From Caulobacteraceae bacterium (GTDB lineage: Bacteria > Pseudomonadota > Alphaproteobacteria > Caulobacterales > Aquidulcibacteraceae): 50,148 nt of DNA. Shown one piece after another: positions 1 to 7,068 of the stretch; position 1 is the stretch's first letter; every line of letters begins with the position of its first letter. The position numbers and the translations under genes were made by a program. Where the stretch lies: NCBI GenBank assembly GCA_009773335.1, contig WRPF01000056.1, positions 1-50,148 of the forward strand, read 5' to 3'. Below the pieces are notes generated by a model. That model was not told the origin of the DNA. It was given only the letters and a program-made list of their open reading frames with translations, and searched no databases.

Positions 1-554
1 GCGATCGTCACGACGCCCTCGCGCGAAACCGTCACCTCGCGCTCCATGCGCCGTTCGCCGCGCGTTTCATCCTCGCGGTGCGCATCGCGCATCCGGATAT
101 GCAGTTCGCGCATCCGCTCGGCGTCCTCGCGGGAGGGGCGGCCGTGCTCAAGTCGAAACTCCTCGCTGCGCACGCGGAACACGACCACGTCTGTTGGCGT
201 GGGGTTGAAGGCGACGACCACCCTGTCGGGCGTCATTTTCAGGCGACGCGCAAGATCGCGCGACACGAAGCGCGCGCGGTGCGACCTGCGCGAAACGCGC
301 GGTCGCTCTTTCTCGATGGCCCACCTGGCGCCCTGGCCTGCCGGCGGCGCCTTGCCGGACTTGGCGATGTCGAACCCTTGGGTGAACGCGTCGAGCACCT
401 TGTCGCCGCGCATCACATCCGGCGGACGCGGCGGCAGCATCACCACGGCGGCGAGATTGACCACGTACGCAAGCGCGAGCGCGATGGCGACGAACACCGC
501 AAGGTGCACGGCGATCGGCTGGCCCTTTTGCGCGGGAGGCTGTGATGTGTTCAT
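1..554 (-). CDS. Sensor histidine kinase, N-terminal part (cut by the window edge)
   Basis: The frame opens with ATG at 554 and runs off the left edge, so only about 184 residues are visible. It begins MNTSQPPAQKG, has one hydrophobic segment at about residues 14-36 (membrane anchor), then an Arg-rich charged stretch consistent with a periplasmic sensor region. The ATG overlaps the TGA of the upstream OmpR-type regulator (ATGA), so the two are translationally coupled. Regulator followed by kinase is the usual two-component order, which is the main basis for the call: the H-box and ATPase domain lie outside the window. The divergent EF-hand gene at 1478 is a plausible target. Confident that it is a gene, moderately confident of the kinase identity. 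Confidence 0.72.
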   Translation of the reverse strand, partial: MNTSQPPAQKGQPIAVHLAVFVAIALALAYVVNLAAVVMLPPRPPDVMRGDKVLDAFTQGFDIAKSGKAPPAGQGARWAIEKERPRVSRRSHRARFVSRDLARRLKMTPDRVVVAFNPTPTDVVVFRVRSEEFRLEHGRPSREDAERMRELHIRMRDAHREDETRGERRMEREVTVSREGVVTI

Positions 555-1279
555 GCGGGCGTAGGTTTCGCGGTGAAGAGATAGCCCTCGCCGCGCACGG
601 TGCGGATGAGTTCGCCGGTGTCGGGACGTTCGAGCTTCTTGCGCAGGCGGCTCACCTGCACGTCGACCGCCCGGTCGAACACGTCGTTGTCGTTCGAGAA
701 GGCGAGATCAAGAAGCTGGTCGCGCGAAAGCACGCGCTGCGGGCGTTCGAGAAACGCGCGCAGCAGGCGGAACTCCCCGGTCGACAGCGACACGAGCACG
801 CCGTCGGGATCGACGAGTTCGCGGCGGGCGAAGTCGAAGCGGAAGCCGGCGAAGCGGGTCGTCTCCGTGGCGCCGCGACGGGACTCCGTATCGCGCGCGC
901 GCCGCAACACTGCGCGGGCCCGCGCCACCAGTTCGCGCGGGTTGCAGGGTTTGGAGAGGTAATCGTCGGCGCCGACTTCGAGACCGATGATGCGGTCGGC
1001 GTCATCGCCCAGCGCCGACAGCATGATCACCGGCGGCCAGCCCCGCGTCGCAAGCCGACGCGCCGCCGAGAGACCGTCCTCGCCGGGCATCATCAGGTCG
1101 AGCACAACGAGATCGGCGCCGTCGGTTTCAAGCGCCCGGTCCATGGCGGCGGCGTCCTGTGCGGCCGACGCCCGGAACCCGGCCCGTGCGAAGACCTCGG
1201 CGAGGCCCGCGCGGATCTCGGCGTCGTCGTCGACGATCAGCACGTGAGGGATGGCCGGAGGCGCAGCGTCGTCGGTCAT
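551..1279 (-). CDS. OmpR/PhoB-family response regulator
   Basis: A 242-residue two-domain transcription factor. The receiver domain (about 12-125) shows the acidic pair in VLIVDDDAE, the phospho-acceptor Asp in LVVLDLMMPGEDG, and the KP pair in YLSKPCNPREL. The C-terminal winged helix (about 145-238) has the DNA-binding signature VDVQVSRLRKKLE followed by IRTVRGEGYLF. The start is ATG 1279, preceded by a strong GGAGGAG site. The stop overlaps the start of the kinase gene. It should bind near promoters as a phosphorylated dimer; the 198-base gap to the divergent EF-hand gene is the obvious candidate site, but no clear direct-repeat operator was seen there. Confidence 0.95.
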   Translation of the reverse strand: MTDDAAPPAIPHVLIVDDDAEIRAGLAEVFARAGFRASAAQDAAAMDRALETDGADLVVLDLMMPGEDGLSAARRLATRGWPPVIMLSALGDDADRIIGLEVGADDYLSKPCNPRELVARARAVLRRARDTESRRGATETTRFAGFRFDFARRELVDPDGVLVSLSTGEFRLLRAFLERPQRVLSRDQLLDLAFSNDNDVFDRAVDVQVSRLRKKLERPDTGELIRTVRGEGYLFTAKPTPA

Positions 1280-1477
1280 GGCGATTCTCCTCCATCATTG
1301 GCCCGCAACACATTGCAGCGATGTTTCAGCCCCGAAGCACGCTGGACGCAATGCGCCGTAATTGTGCAACCGGGGTCGACCATACATCGCCCCACGACGC
1401 GGCCCCCAACGACAACTGGGGCGACCCGGCCGACCCTTCAAAACCAGAGGGGCGAAACCAGAAGAGAGGAATACCAC

Positions 1478-2152
1478 ATGAAGCGAGTTCTGCTGTTGGC
1501 TGGCGCGGCGTTCGCCGCCGTGGCGGTCGGCGCCCTGGCCCATGCCGATGATCGTCAGGAACGGCGCGAAGTTCGCATCGAGCGCCATATGGAGCGCATC
1601 GGCCGCATCGACGCCAACACCGATGGTTTCGTCACCCGCGCCGAAGCCCAGGCCGAGGCCGAGCGCATGTTCGGCGAACTGGACGGCGACAACAACGGCA
1701 AGCTCGACGCAGCTGACCGCGTTGGCGGCCCGCATGTCATGATCCATCGCATGGGCGCCGGCCCTGACGGCGGGCGCCAACATGGTCACGGACATGGTCA
1801 TGGCGCCCGGCGCGGCGCTGACGACGACGTCGATGTCACCGTGCGCACCACTGAAAACGGAGGGCAGACGGTGATCGAGCGCCGCGAGGTCCGCATCGAT
1901 CGCGCCGCGCCCAAGGACGGCGCCGCGCCCATGCCGTTCCGCCCGCCACACCCGCCGATGGCCATGATGCTGTTCATGCATTCCGACGAAGCGGACCGTA
2001 ACGGCGACGGTGCGCTGTCGAAGGACGAGTTCGTGGCGCAGCAGCTTCGCTACTTCGACGCCGCCGACGTCAACAGCGACGGCAAGATCAAGTTCGAGGC
2101 GCCGCCGATGCCGCCGATGCCGCCTGCGCCGCCCCAACCCCCGCGTCGCTGA
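1478..2152 (+). CDS. Secreted EF-hand calcium-binding protein
   Basis: A 224-residue protein starting at ATG 1478 after GAGAGGA. It has a signal peptide (MKRVLLLAGAAFAAVAVGALAHA) and four EF-hand-like loops in two pairs: DANTDGFVTRAE and DGDNNGKLDAAD near the N-terminus, then DRNGDGALSKDE and DVNSDGKIKFE near the C-terminus. Between them lie a His-Gly run (HGHGHGHG), which could bind other metals, and an Arg-rich stretch. The tail is rich in Pro and Met. Paired loops imply calcium binding in the periplasm. It is divergent from a two-component system, which suggests metal or envelope-stress control; that link is inferred. A reading frame open further upstream was rejected because the signal peptide begins here. 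Confidence 0.88.
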   Translation: MKRVLLLAGAAFAAVAVGALAHADDRQERREVRIERHMERIGRIDANTDGFVTRAEAQAEAERMFGELDGDNNGKLDAADRVGGPHVMIHRMGAGPDGGRQHGHGHGHGARRGADDDVDVTVRTTENGGQTVIERREVRIDRAAPKDGAAPMPFRPPHPPMAMMLFMHSDEADRNGDGALSKDEFVAQQLRYFDAADVNSDGKIKFEAPPMPPMPPAPPQPPRR

Positions 2153-2214
2153 CGGCCAGCGCCGGCGGCATCACCCCCTGACGACGTCGCCGGCATTTTT
2201 ATCCGAAACTGATT

Positions 2215-2246
2215 GCGGGAGAGGGAAACCTCTCCCGCTTCTTTCT
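2215..2246 (+). terminator. Rho-independent terminator of the EF-hand gene
   Basis: A perfect 10-base-pair stem (GCGGGAGAGG at 2215-2224 and CCTCTCCCGC at 2229-2238) closes a GAAA tetraloop and is followed by TTCTTTCT. It sits 62 bases after the EF-hand stop in the convergent gap. The opposite strand lacks a comparable T-run, so it should act mainly on plus-strand transcripts. Confidence 0.85.
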
Positions 2247-2258
2247 CCGCCGGAAGCG

Positions 2259-2696
2259 TCACCCGGCCAGGGCGAATATCTCAGGATTGATCGGTTGCAC
2301 GATGGGTTGCCCGAAGGCGATCTTCCCGGTTTCGCTCCGGCGCTGATAGGGAACAAAGACCTGCACGCCCTCGCCCTTGTCGTGCTCGACATGGACCACG
2401 AGCGCTTCGCGCTGTTCGCCGCTGATCGCGATCTTCCCGTCGAACGCGAGGCCTGCAATGAAGATGCGCCCTTCCTCGGCTTCCTTGCGGAACCCCATGA
2501 TCAGGGCGGAGATGTGATCGTTCGGAGTCGAGCGCTCAATCGGCAGGTCGACATTCACGTGGGTCCGCTCGCCGTTCAGCCGGATCGCAGCGCCGAACGG
2601 CGCGAATGAACCGCCGAGCTCCATCACCTTGGCGGCCTCCTGGTAAAGATAGTCGAACGTCTCCTGGACGTCCTTCTGCGTGGCTCCGATATCCAT
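2259..2696 (-). CDS. Uncharacterised conserved-looking protein, 145 aa
   Basis: I do not recognise the family. The start is taken at ATG 2696 (MDIGATQKDVQ) because GGAGGG lies 7 bases upstream; a longer frame exists but lacks such a site. The protein is soluble and mixed alpha/beta, with no signal peptide or membrane segment, and alternates charged strands such as HVNVDLPIE and ALVVHVEHDKGEGVQVFVPY, followed by a Pro-rich end. It lies 81 bases downstream of the TPR-like gene on the same strand and may share its transcript. No function is assigned. Confidence 0.7.
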   Translation of the reverse strand: MDIGATQKDVQETFDYLYQEAAKVMELGGSFAPFGAAIRLNGERTHVNVDLPIERSTPNDHISALIMGFRKEAEEGRIFIAGLAFDGKIAISGEQREALVVHVEHDKGEGVQVFVPYQRRSETGKIAFGQPIVQPINPEIFALAG

Positions 2697-2777
2697 CACG
2701 CCCTCCGGCGACCGCAGCGGCGACCGCACATGGCCTTAGCCTTCGCATCGCCCAAGCGCCAGCGAAAGGCGGTGTTC

Positions 2778-4058
2778 TCAGGATGCCGCGGCCCGCCGCT
2801 TGGCCTCTTCGTAGAACGGCCAGTCCCTGGAGTTCAGACCGCCGTTGTTCGCCATGCCCTCCATGGCGGCGAGAACATCGCGCCACGAAACGCCGGCGGC
2901 GCCCATGGTCGCGAGCCGCCACATGACCGACCAGACCTCACGCTTCGCACCGACGTCCGATGGATCGCGGGCGACGGCCTGACGGGCGATCGACATGGCT
3001 TCGTCAAAGCTCGCTTTCGCCCCCTGCAGATCGCCGGCCTGACGCTGGACCTCGCCGGATGTATTCAGCGCGCCAGCCAGGGCGACGACCGCCGCCGCGT
3101 CCCTGCCGCCCTCGGCCAGTCGACGCCGGATGCTTACCGCCTCCGCAACGTGACGGCCGGCGGAAGCATGATCCTGCGCGCTCGAGAAGGCCGACGCCGC
3201 CTTCTCGAGGATTTCGGCCACGCCACGCGCAAGTTCGGGATTCTTCGGATCGACGGATGCGAGCGTGCGCGCGCCTTCAAGCGCGCTGACGTATGCGCCG
3301 GACGCTCCGGCGACCACGCTGCCGGCGACGCAAGCATCGCCGAGCATGACGAGCCGGGCGACGAGATCCCGCATCGTGAACGGATCGCGTGCGCCCGCCT
3401 TGATATCGGCGCGCGAAATCTCGACGGCGGAATTCGCATGTTGCATGGCGAGCGACGCCTGCCCCTGCACCATCGCAATCGTTGCGGACTCCGCATGCGC
3501 GACGCCACGTTCCGCAGGTGTCTGCGCCGCCATGAGAGCGCCGCCCGCAGCTTCAAGCGCCGACTTGAAATCGCCGGCCGATCCACGCAGCCGCGCCAGC
3601 AGGATTCCACCCCAGAAGTTAGGCGGTCCAGCGGCGAACGCCTTTTCCAGCATCCTTCCAGCGCGGGCGCGATCGGCGGCGAACATCAGTATTCCGGCGC
3701 GGTTCCACTTGTCGGGCGACGCAGTGGCATCGGCATCGCGCTCAAGCGCGTCGAACGCGCGGCCAGCGCGACCGTCGAGCAGATCCTGCACGACGCCGCG
3801 CAGCGCCGGTTCGCCGAGAAGGGAGTCGATCGCGCGGGCCTGCGCCGCCGCGATGTCCGGACTTGCCGGCGGCACGCCGGCCAGCGCCGCCGCAAGGCGG
3901 GCCTTCTGGTCGCCGGATGCGGGCGCCGGTGCAGCAGGCGCGGCCTCCCGCCTGGGCTCTTCCCGGCGCGCTTCCTGGCGCGGCGGATCGGCGCGGCGAG
4001 GCTCCTCCTTCGGTGCGACCTTGGGGGCTTCGACCTTCGGCTTTTTCTTCCAGAACAT
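2778..4058 (-). CDS. TPR-like helical repeat protein with charged N-terminal linker
   Basis: A 426-residue protein from ATG 4058, preceded by GAGGTGAGAAGG. Residues 1-50 are low-complexity Lys/Pro/Ala/Glu (MFWKKKPKVEAPK onward), probably disordered. The rest is Ala-rich helical repeats in the style of tetratricopeptide repeats, for example in the segments around EVQRQAGDLQGAKASFDEAM and the Ala-rich helices before it. Such proteins usually scaffold other proteins. It is divergent from the retron, with about 118 bases between its start and the retron promoter. A role in the retron system is possible but nothing in the sequence shows it. A longer frame upstream to 4172 was rejected for lack of a binding site and for its biased composition. 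Confidence 0.75.
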   Translation of the reverse strand: MFWKKKPKVEAPKVAPKEEPRRADPPRQEARREEPRREAAPAAPAPASGDQKARLAAALAGVPPASPDIAAAQARAIDSLLGEPALRGVVQDLLDGRAGRAFDALERDADATASPDKWNRAGILMFAADRARAGRMLEKAFAAGPPNFWGGILLARLRGSAGDFKSALEAAGGALMAAQTPAERGVAHAESATIAMVQGQASLAMQHANSAVEISRADIKAGARDPFTMRDLVARLVMLGDACVAGSVVAGASGAYVSALEGARTLASVDPKNPELARGVAEILEKAASAFSSAQDHASAGRHVAEAVSIRRRLAEGGRDAAAVVALAGALNTSGEVQRQAGDLQGAKASFDEAMSIARQAVARDPSDVGAKREVWSVMWRLATMGAAGVSWRDVLAAMEGMANNGGLNSRDWPFYEEAKRRAAAS

Positions 4059-4175
4059 GGACGCCTTCTCACCTCGCGCGGCGCTGGCGGCCGCTTGCAC
4101 GGGGCCAAGGAACACCGCCCAAGGCCGCCCGTCCAGTGCGGCGGCGCCAAGCGCAGCTGGCGAACGCGCCACGCG

Positions 4176-4204
4176 TTGACAGGCGGGCTCCCGCTCCCGA
4201 AAAC
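4176..4204 (+). promoter_or_regulatory. Candidate promoter of the retron RNA
   Basis: A perfect -35 hexamer TTGACA at 4176-4181 is followed after 17 bases by a weak -10 (GAAAAC at 4199-4204, three of six consensus bases). The predicted start, about 4211-4213, falls just before the 5' arm of the candidate retron RNA at 4217. The agreement in position supports both calls, but the -10 is poor. Confidence 0.45.
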
Positions 4205-4216
4205 AGCCCTACGGAA

Positions 4217-4328
4217 GCATCCCGTCCTTCTACGTCCGCTGTTGATCCTGCGGCGGAACAGACAATGCTCCTCTTTAAGGCCCCTGCACGAGTGCAGGGG
4301 CCTTCGTAAGGTACGAGGGACGGGATGC
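4217..4328 (+). ncRNA. Candidate retron msr-msd RNA with a1/a2 stem
   Basis: This is the expected layout directly upstream of a retron reverse transcriptase. The outer arms pair: GCATCCCGTCCTTCTAC (4217-4233) with the complementary 4311-4328, giving 17 pairs with one G-U and one bulged C. Immediately after the 5' arm is a G (4234), the position of a branching guanosine in known retrons, then a small hairpin (CCGC 4236-4239 with GCGG 4250-4253, loop TGTTGATCCT) that could be the msr stem. A long perfect 13-pair hairpin (4277-4289 with 4292-4304, two-base loop) matches an msd. The 3' arm contains the RT ribosome-binding site GAGGGA and start ATG. The folding is by eye; the branch base and the msDNA ends are inferred. 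Confidence 0.68.
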
Positions 4329-5965
4329 CTTCCGATACATCAACACCGACGCAGCGAAAGGCGCGAGAGCCGGGGCCGCCGGCGATCACGATCAACGGCC
4401 GCGCGCTGCAGACGCCGTTCGACGTCGCGCAGTACTTCAAGGTCGCCCACAGCCACATGATGTGGGTGCTGTTCAAGGCGCCTGCGGCCTCGCGGTACCG
4501 CACCTTCGAGATCCCGAAACGCACCGGCGGCATGCGCCTCATCTCTGCGCCCAACGGCCTCGTGCGCGACCTGCAGACCAAGCTCGCCCCCGCGCTCGCC
4601 GCCGCCTACGAGGCGCACCCGAGCGCGCACGGATTTCTCAAGGCGAAAAGCGTCGTCACCAACGCACATGAGCACATCGGCCAGCGGCTGGTGGTCAACA
4701 TCGACCTCGAGGACTTCTTCCCGACCATCAACTTCGGGCGCATCCGCGGCCTGTTCATGTCGCGGCCCTTTTACATGGGCGCGGGCGCGGCGTCGGTGAT
4801 GGCGCAGATCGTCACCCACCGGAACGGCCTGCCGCAGGGCGCGCCGACGTCGCCGGCGCTTTCCAACTTCATCGCGGCGACGCTCGATCGCAGGCTGACG
4901 CGGCTCGCGAAGGAGAACCGGCTTCGGTACACGCGCTACGCCGACGACATCACGTTTTCCACGAACCAGCCGACGTTTCCGCCGTCCATCGTGATGACCG
5001 ACGTGGCGACGGGGCGCGTGGTTCCGGCGGAAACACTTGAACGAGCGATCGCGGCGGCGGGTTTTGCGATCAACAGGAAGAAGGTGCGCCTGCAGACGCG
5101 CCACCAGCGCCAGACGGTGACGGGGCTCGTCGTCAATTCGTCTACAAATGTGCATCGCGCGCGCATCCGCAAGATCCGGGCGATGATCCATGCGTGGGAG
5201 AAGTTCGGCCTCGACGCGGCCGCTTCCGAGCATTTCGCGGTGCATCGCGGTTCGTCCGGAAAGATGCCGGACCATCCGGCGGCGGCGTTCCGCAACATCG
5301 TCTATGGGCAGCTTTCCTTCGTGAAGATGGTGCGCGGCAAGGCGGACCCCGTCTTCCTCAAGCTCTGCGCGAAGCTCATCGACCTCGATCCGAACCCGTC
5401 GAAGTTCATCCGGCAGATGGTGTTCGGCGCGGACGACTACGACGTTTTCATCAGCCATGCGAGCGAGGACAAGGAGACCATCGCGCGGCCGATCTTCGAG
5501 GCGTGCGCGCGGCGGGGCGTGAAGGCCTTTCTCGACGAGGCGCACATTGGCTGGGGCGAGGATTTCACCAAGAAGATCAACACGGCGCTGGGGTCGGCGC
5601 GCACGGTGCTGTGCGTGATCAGCCAGGTGTCGGTGACCAAGGAGTGGCCGCTGGCGGAGGTGAACACGGCGCTGTCGATGGACGTCATCGGCCAGAAGCG
5701 CGTGGTGCCGCTGATCGTGGGCAGCCCGGACCTTTCAAAGCTGCCGCTCATCCGGGGACGCGACCAGCTTGTCTGGCGCGGCGACGCCGAGACCGTGGCG
5801 GCGGAGCTCGTGAAGGTGGTGCGCCCGCCGACGCCCGAGGTGACAAAGGGCGGCGCGGCCGTTCCCGTGATCGCGCCGAACTCCCCCGCCGAGGCCAAGC
5901 GCGCGGCGCAGGCGAAGGGTGCGAAAAAGGGTGGCGGGTTTTTCGGGCTGTTCCGGAAGAAGTGA
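4325..5965 (+). CDS. Retron reverse transcriptase fused to a TIR effector
   Basis: A 546-residue fusion. The RT domain (about 20-330) has the catalytic Asp in NIDLEDFF (D127), QGAPTSP (171-177) and YADD (205-208). Two retron-specific marks are present: NAxxH in NAHEH (113-117) and the VTG triplet (265-267). The TIR domain (371 to about 500) starts DYDVFISHASED and carries a WPLAE motif whose Glu (E445) fits the NAD-cleaving residue. The tail (501-546) is a Pro/Ala/Lys linker ending GGGFFGLFRKK. RT-TIR retrons are known from published anti-phage screens; the expected mechanism is msDNA-controlled TIR activity that depletes NAD+ on infection. The start at 4325 is 4 bases after GAGGGA, inside the a2 arm. 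No separate effector gene is needed. Confidence 0.92.
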   Translation: MPSDTSTPTQRKAREPGPPAITINGRALQTPFDVAQYFKVAHSHMMWVLFKAPAASRYRTFEIPKRTGGMRLISAPNGLVRDLQTKLAPALAAAYEAHPSAHGFLKAKSVVTNAHEHIGQRLVVNIDLEDFFPTINFGRIRGLFMSRPFYMGAGAASVMAQIVTHRNGLPQGAPTSPALSNFIAATLDRRLTRLAKENRLRYTRYADDITFSTNQPTFPPSIVMTDVATGRVVPAETLERAIAAAGFAINRKKVRLQTRHQRQTVTGLVVNSSTNVHRARIRKIRAMIHAWEKFGLDAAASEHFAVHRGSSGKMPDHPAAAFRNIVYGQLSFVKMVRGKADPVFLKLCAKLIDLDPNPSKFIRQMVFGADDYDVFISHASEDKETIARPIFEACARRGVKAFLDEAHIGWGEDFTKKINTALGSARTVLCVISQVSVTKEWPLAEVNTALSMDVIGQKRVVPLIVGSPDLSKLPLIRGRDQLVWRGDAETVAAELVKVVRPPTPEVTKGGAAVPVIAPNSPAEAKRAAQAKGAKKGGGFFGLFRKK

Positions 5966-6660
5966 GATCACCGGACACGCGCCCGCGTCCGCGAAATCGC
6001 TTCTGGAAAAACGACGCCGCGTTGGGCCTGTCTGCACTCGAGTTGGGAGCGCGGGCCTTCAGGCCCGCATGCAATCCGTCCTCATCAAGCTGTGCGCCCG
6101 CACGTGATCCCTTCTCCAGGACCGTAAGGCGGGCCTTCCGCCATCGCTGGCGCTGCGCGCCAGCGATGGCGCGACAAGAAAGGCCCGCGCTCCCTTCGCG
6201 GGAGACTTGCGACGCGGATGGGAGACAAAGGCCCGCTCACACAGATTTTTCTTTTTTGGTGGGGAACCCGGCGCGCGCGACGCAAAAGAAGAGGACCGCC
6301 GGACGGCGTCGCGCGAGATTGTCTGAGGAAGAGCGGGCGTTGCAGCATGGGGCTGCGGCGCGCAGGGCGCCTCCCCCATGTCATCGACTCGCGGGTGACC
6401 GGCTCGCGCGCGCGGCGCCGCCCGCAAACGCAGGAGCCCCCAGACCGCCAGAACCAGACCCACGACAAACGCCAACACACACGCCTCCTTCAGAAACCTG
6501 CCGCCAACGTTCCGTATTTGTTCTTTTCCGGCAAGTGAATTTTCGGCAACGTGAGCAGCACCGCGTTCGGCTCTGGCCGCCAGCGGCACTTCTGCCGGGC
6601 ATAGCCCTTAGGCGAAACGCCGATCCATGTTCGACCGCGTGTGCCGGCGGGCGCATATCG
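5966..6660. other. Non-coding spacer with palindromes, no convincing gene
   Basis: This 695-base stretch follows the RT-TIR stop. It contains the palindromic element at 6045-6194, a T-rich patch near 6246-6258, and no reading frame with persuasive content. A minus-strand frame starting near 6475 after AAGGAGG would encode one membrane segment (AFVVGLVLAVWGLLRLRA), but it continues through the palindromes and is biased, so I do not call it. The stretch separates two related C-terminal tails (5867-5965 and 6661-6759), so it may be an insertion or what remains after a deletion between copies. Confidence 0.6.
6045..6194. repeat. 150-bp nested palindromic element
   Basis: The ends are a perfect 15-base inverted repeat: GGGAGCGCGGGCCTT (6045-6059) and its complement (6180-6194). 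Inside is a hairpin GCGGGCCT-tc-AGGCCCGC (6051-6068) and a perfect 13-pair hairpin CCATCGCTGGCGC (6141-6153) / 6157-6169 with a TGC loop. GCGGGCCTT near 6130 also pairs with AAGGCCCGC at 6180-6188. It resembles REP/MITE-like intergenic elements; no transposase is adjacent. Confidence 0.75.
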
Positions 6661-6759
6661 GCGACAGCGCCGAACGCCCCCGCCGAGACCGGGCGCGTCG
6701 CGCCGGTAGCGGGCGCGAATAACGGCGCAGGGCTTTTGGGGATGTTCCGGAAAAAGTGA
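6661..6759 (+). pseudogene. Diverged second copy of the RT-TIR C-terminal tail (remnant)
   Basis: These 99 bases align without gaps to 5867-5965, the last 33 codons of the RT-TIR gene including its TGA. By hand count 75 of 99 bases and 17 of 32 residues match. The changes keep the character of the tail: GFFGLFRKK becomes GLLGMFRKK. No RT or TIR sequence precedes it; the upstream frame is noise. It is probably the 3' end of a lost paralogous effector, or of a duplicated retron gene, that stayed under protein-level selection before being truncated. Confidence 0.7.
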
Positions 6760-6762
6760 GCG

Positions 6763-7068
6763 TTAGCTCGTTAAGTGGCTAACGAGAAAGGCGCTTATGT
6801 CCGTTCCAGTAGAGTCTTTCGGCCACTTGCGTTTCGGCAACCAAAGCTTCGACAGCGCTTTCAGCTCAACGACAGTCATCGCTGTTTGAATAACATCAAT
6901 GAACTCTGCTCTATCGCGGGAAGAGAGTGACCGCGCAACATCCAGAGGCGTCGCCTTCATGAGCGGTTTGAGTGTTTTCTCCACCAACAAGTTGAACTTT
7001 CTGGATTCCGTTGCCTTGAGTGACACTCTGGGTTCCAACGCCTGCAATAGCATCAGCCTGTCAGTCAT
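6763..7068 (-). CDS. Small uncharacterised protein, third gene of the ParA operon (101 aa)
   Basis: Not recognised. It is predicted mostly helical and basic, with no membrane segment or signal peptide. Its central part (LDVARSLSSRDRAEFIDVIQ) looks like a compact helical bundle. The start ATG 7068 overlaps the stop of the ParA-type gene by 8 bases, so it is very likely translated with it. Base composition is much lower in G+C than the flanks (31 of 60 in the line 6781-6840), as in the other two genes of the operon, suggesting joint acquisition. Its partner role is presumably with the ATPase or nuclease; this is inference from gene order only. Confidence 0.72.
   Translation of the reverse strand: MTDRLMLLQALEPRVSLKATESRKFNLLVEKTLKPLMKATPLDVARSLSSRDRAEFIDVIQTAMTVVELKALSKLWLPKRKWPKDSTGTDISAFLVSHLTS

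Noticed and set aside
4277-4304. Perfect 13-pair hairpin read as a rho-independent terminator
   Set aside because: No T-run follows on either strand, and it sits inside a larger paired structure just before a retron RT, which fits an msd better.
6059-6589. 176-residue minus-strand frame with one membrane segment
   Set aside because: It runs through the palindromic element, has biased Arg/Ala/Pro composition, and most of it reflects repeat DNA. Only the first 40 residues look protein-like, too little to call.
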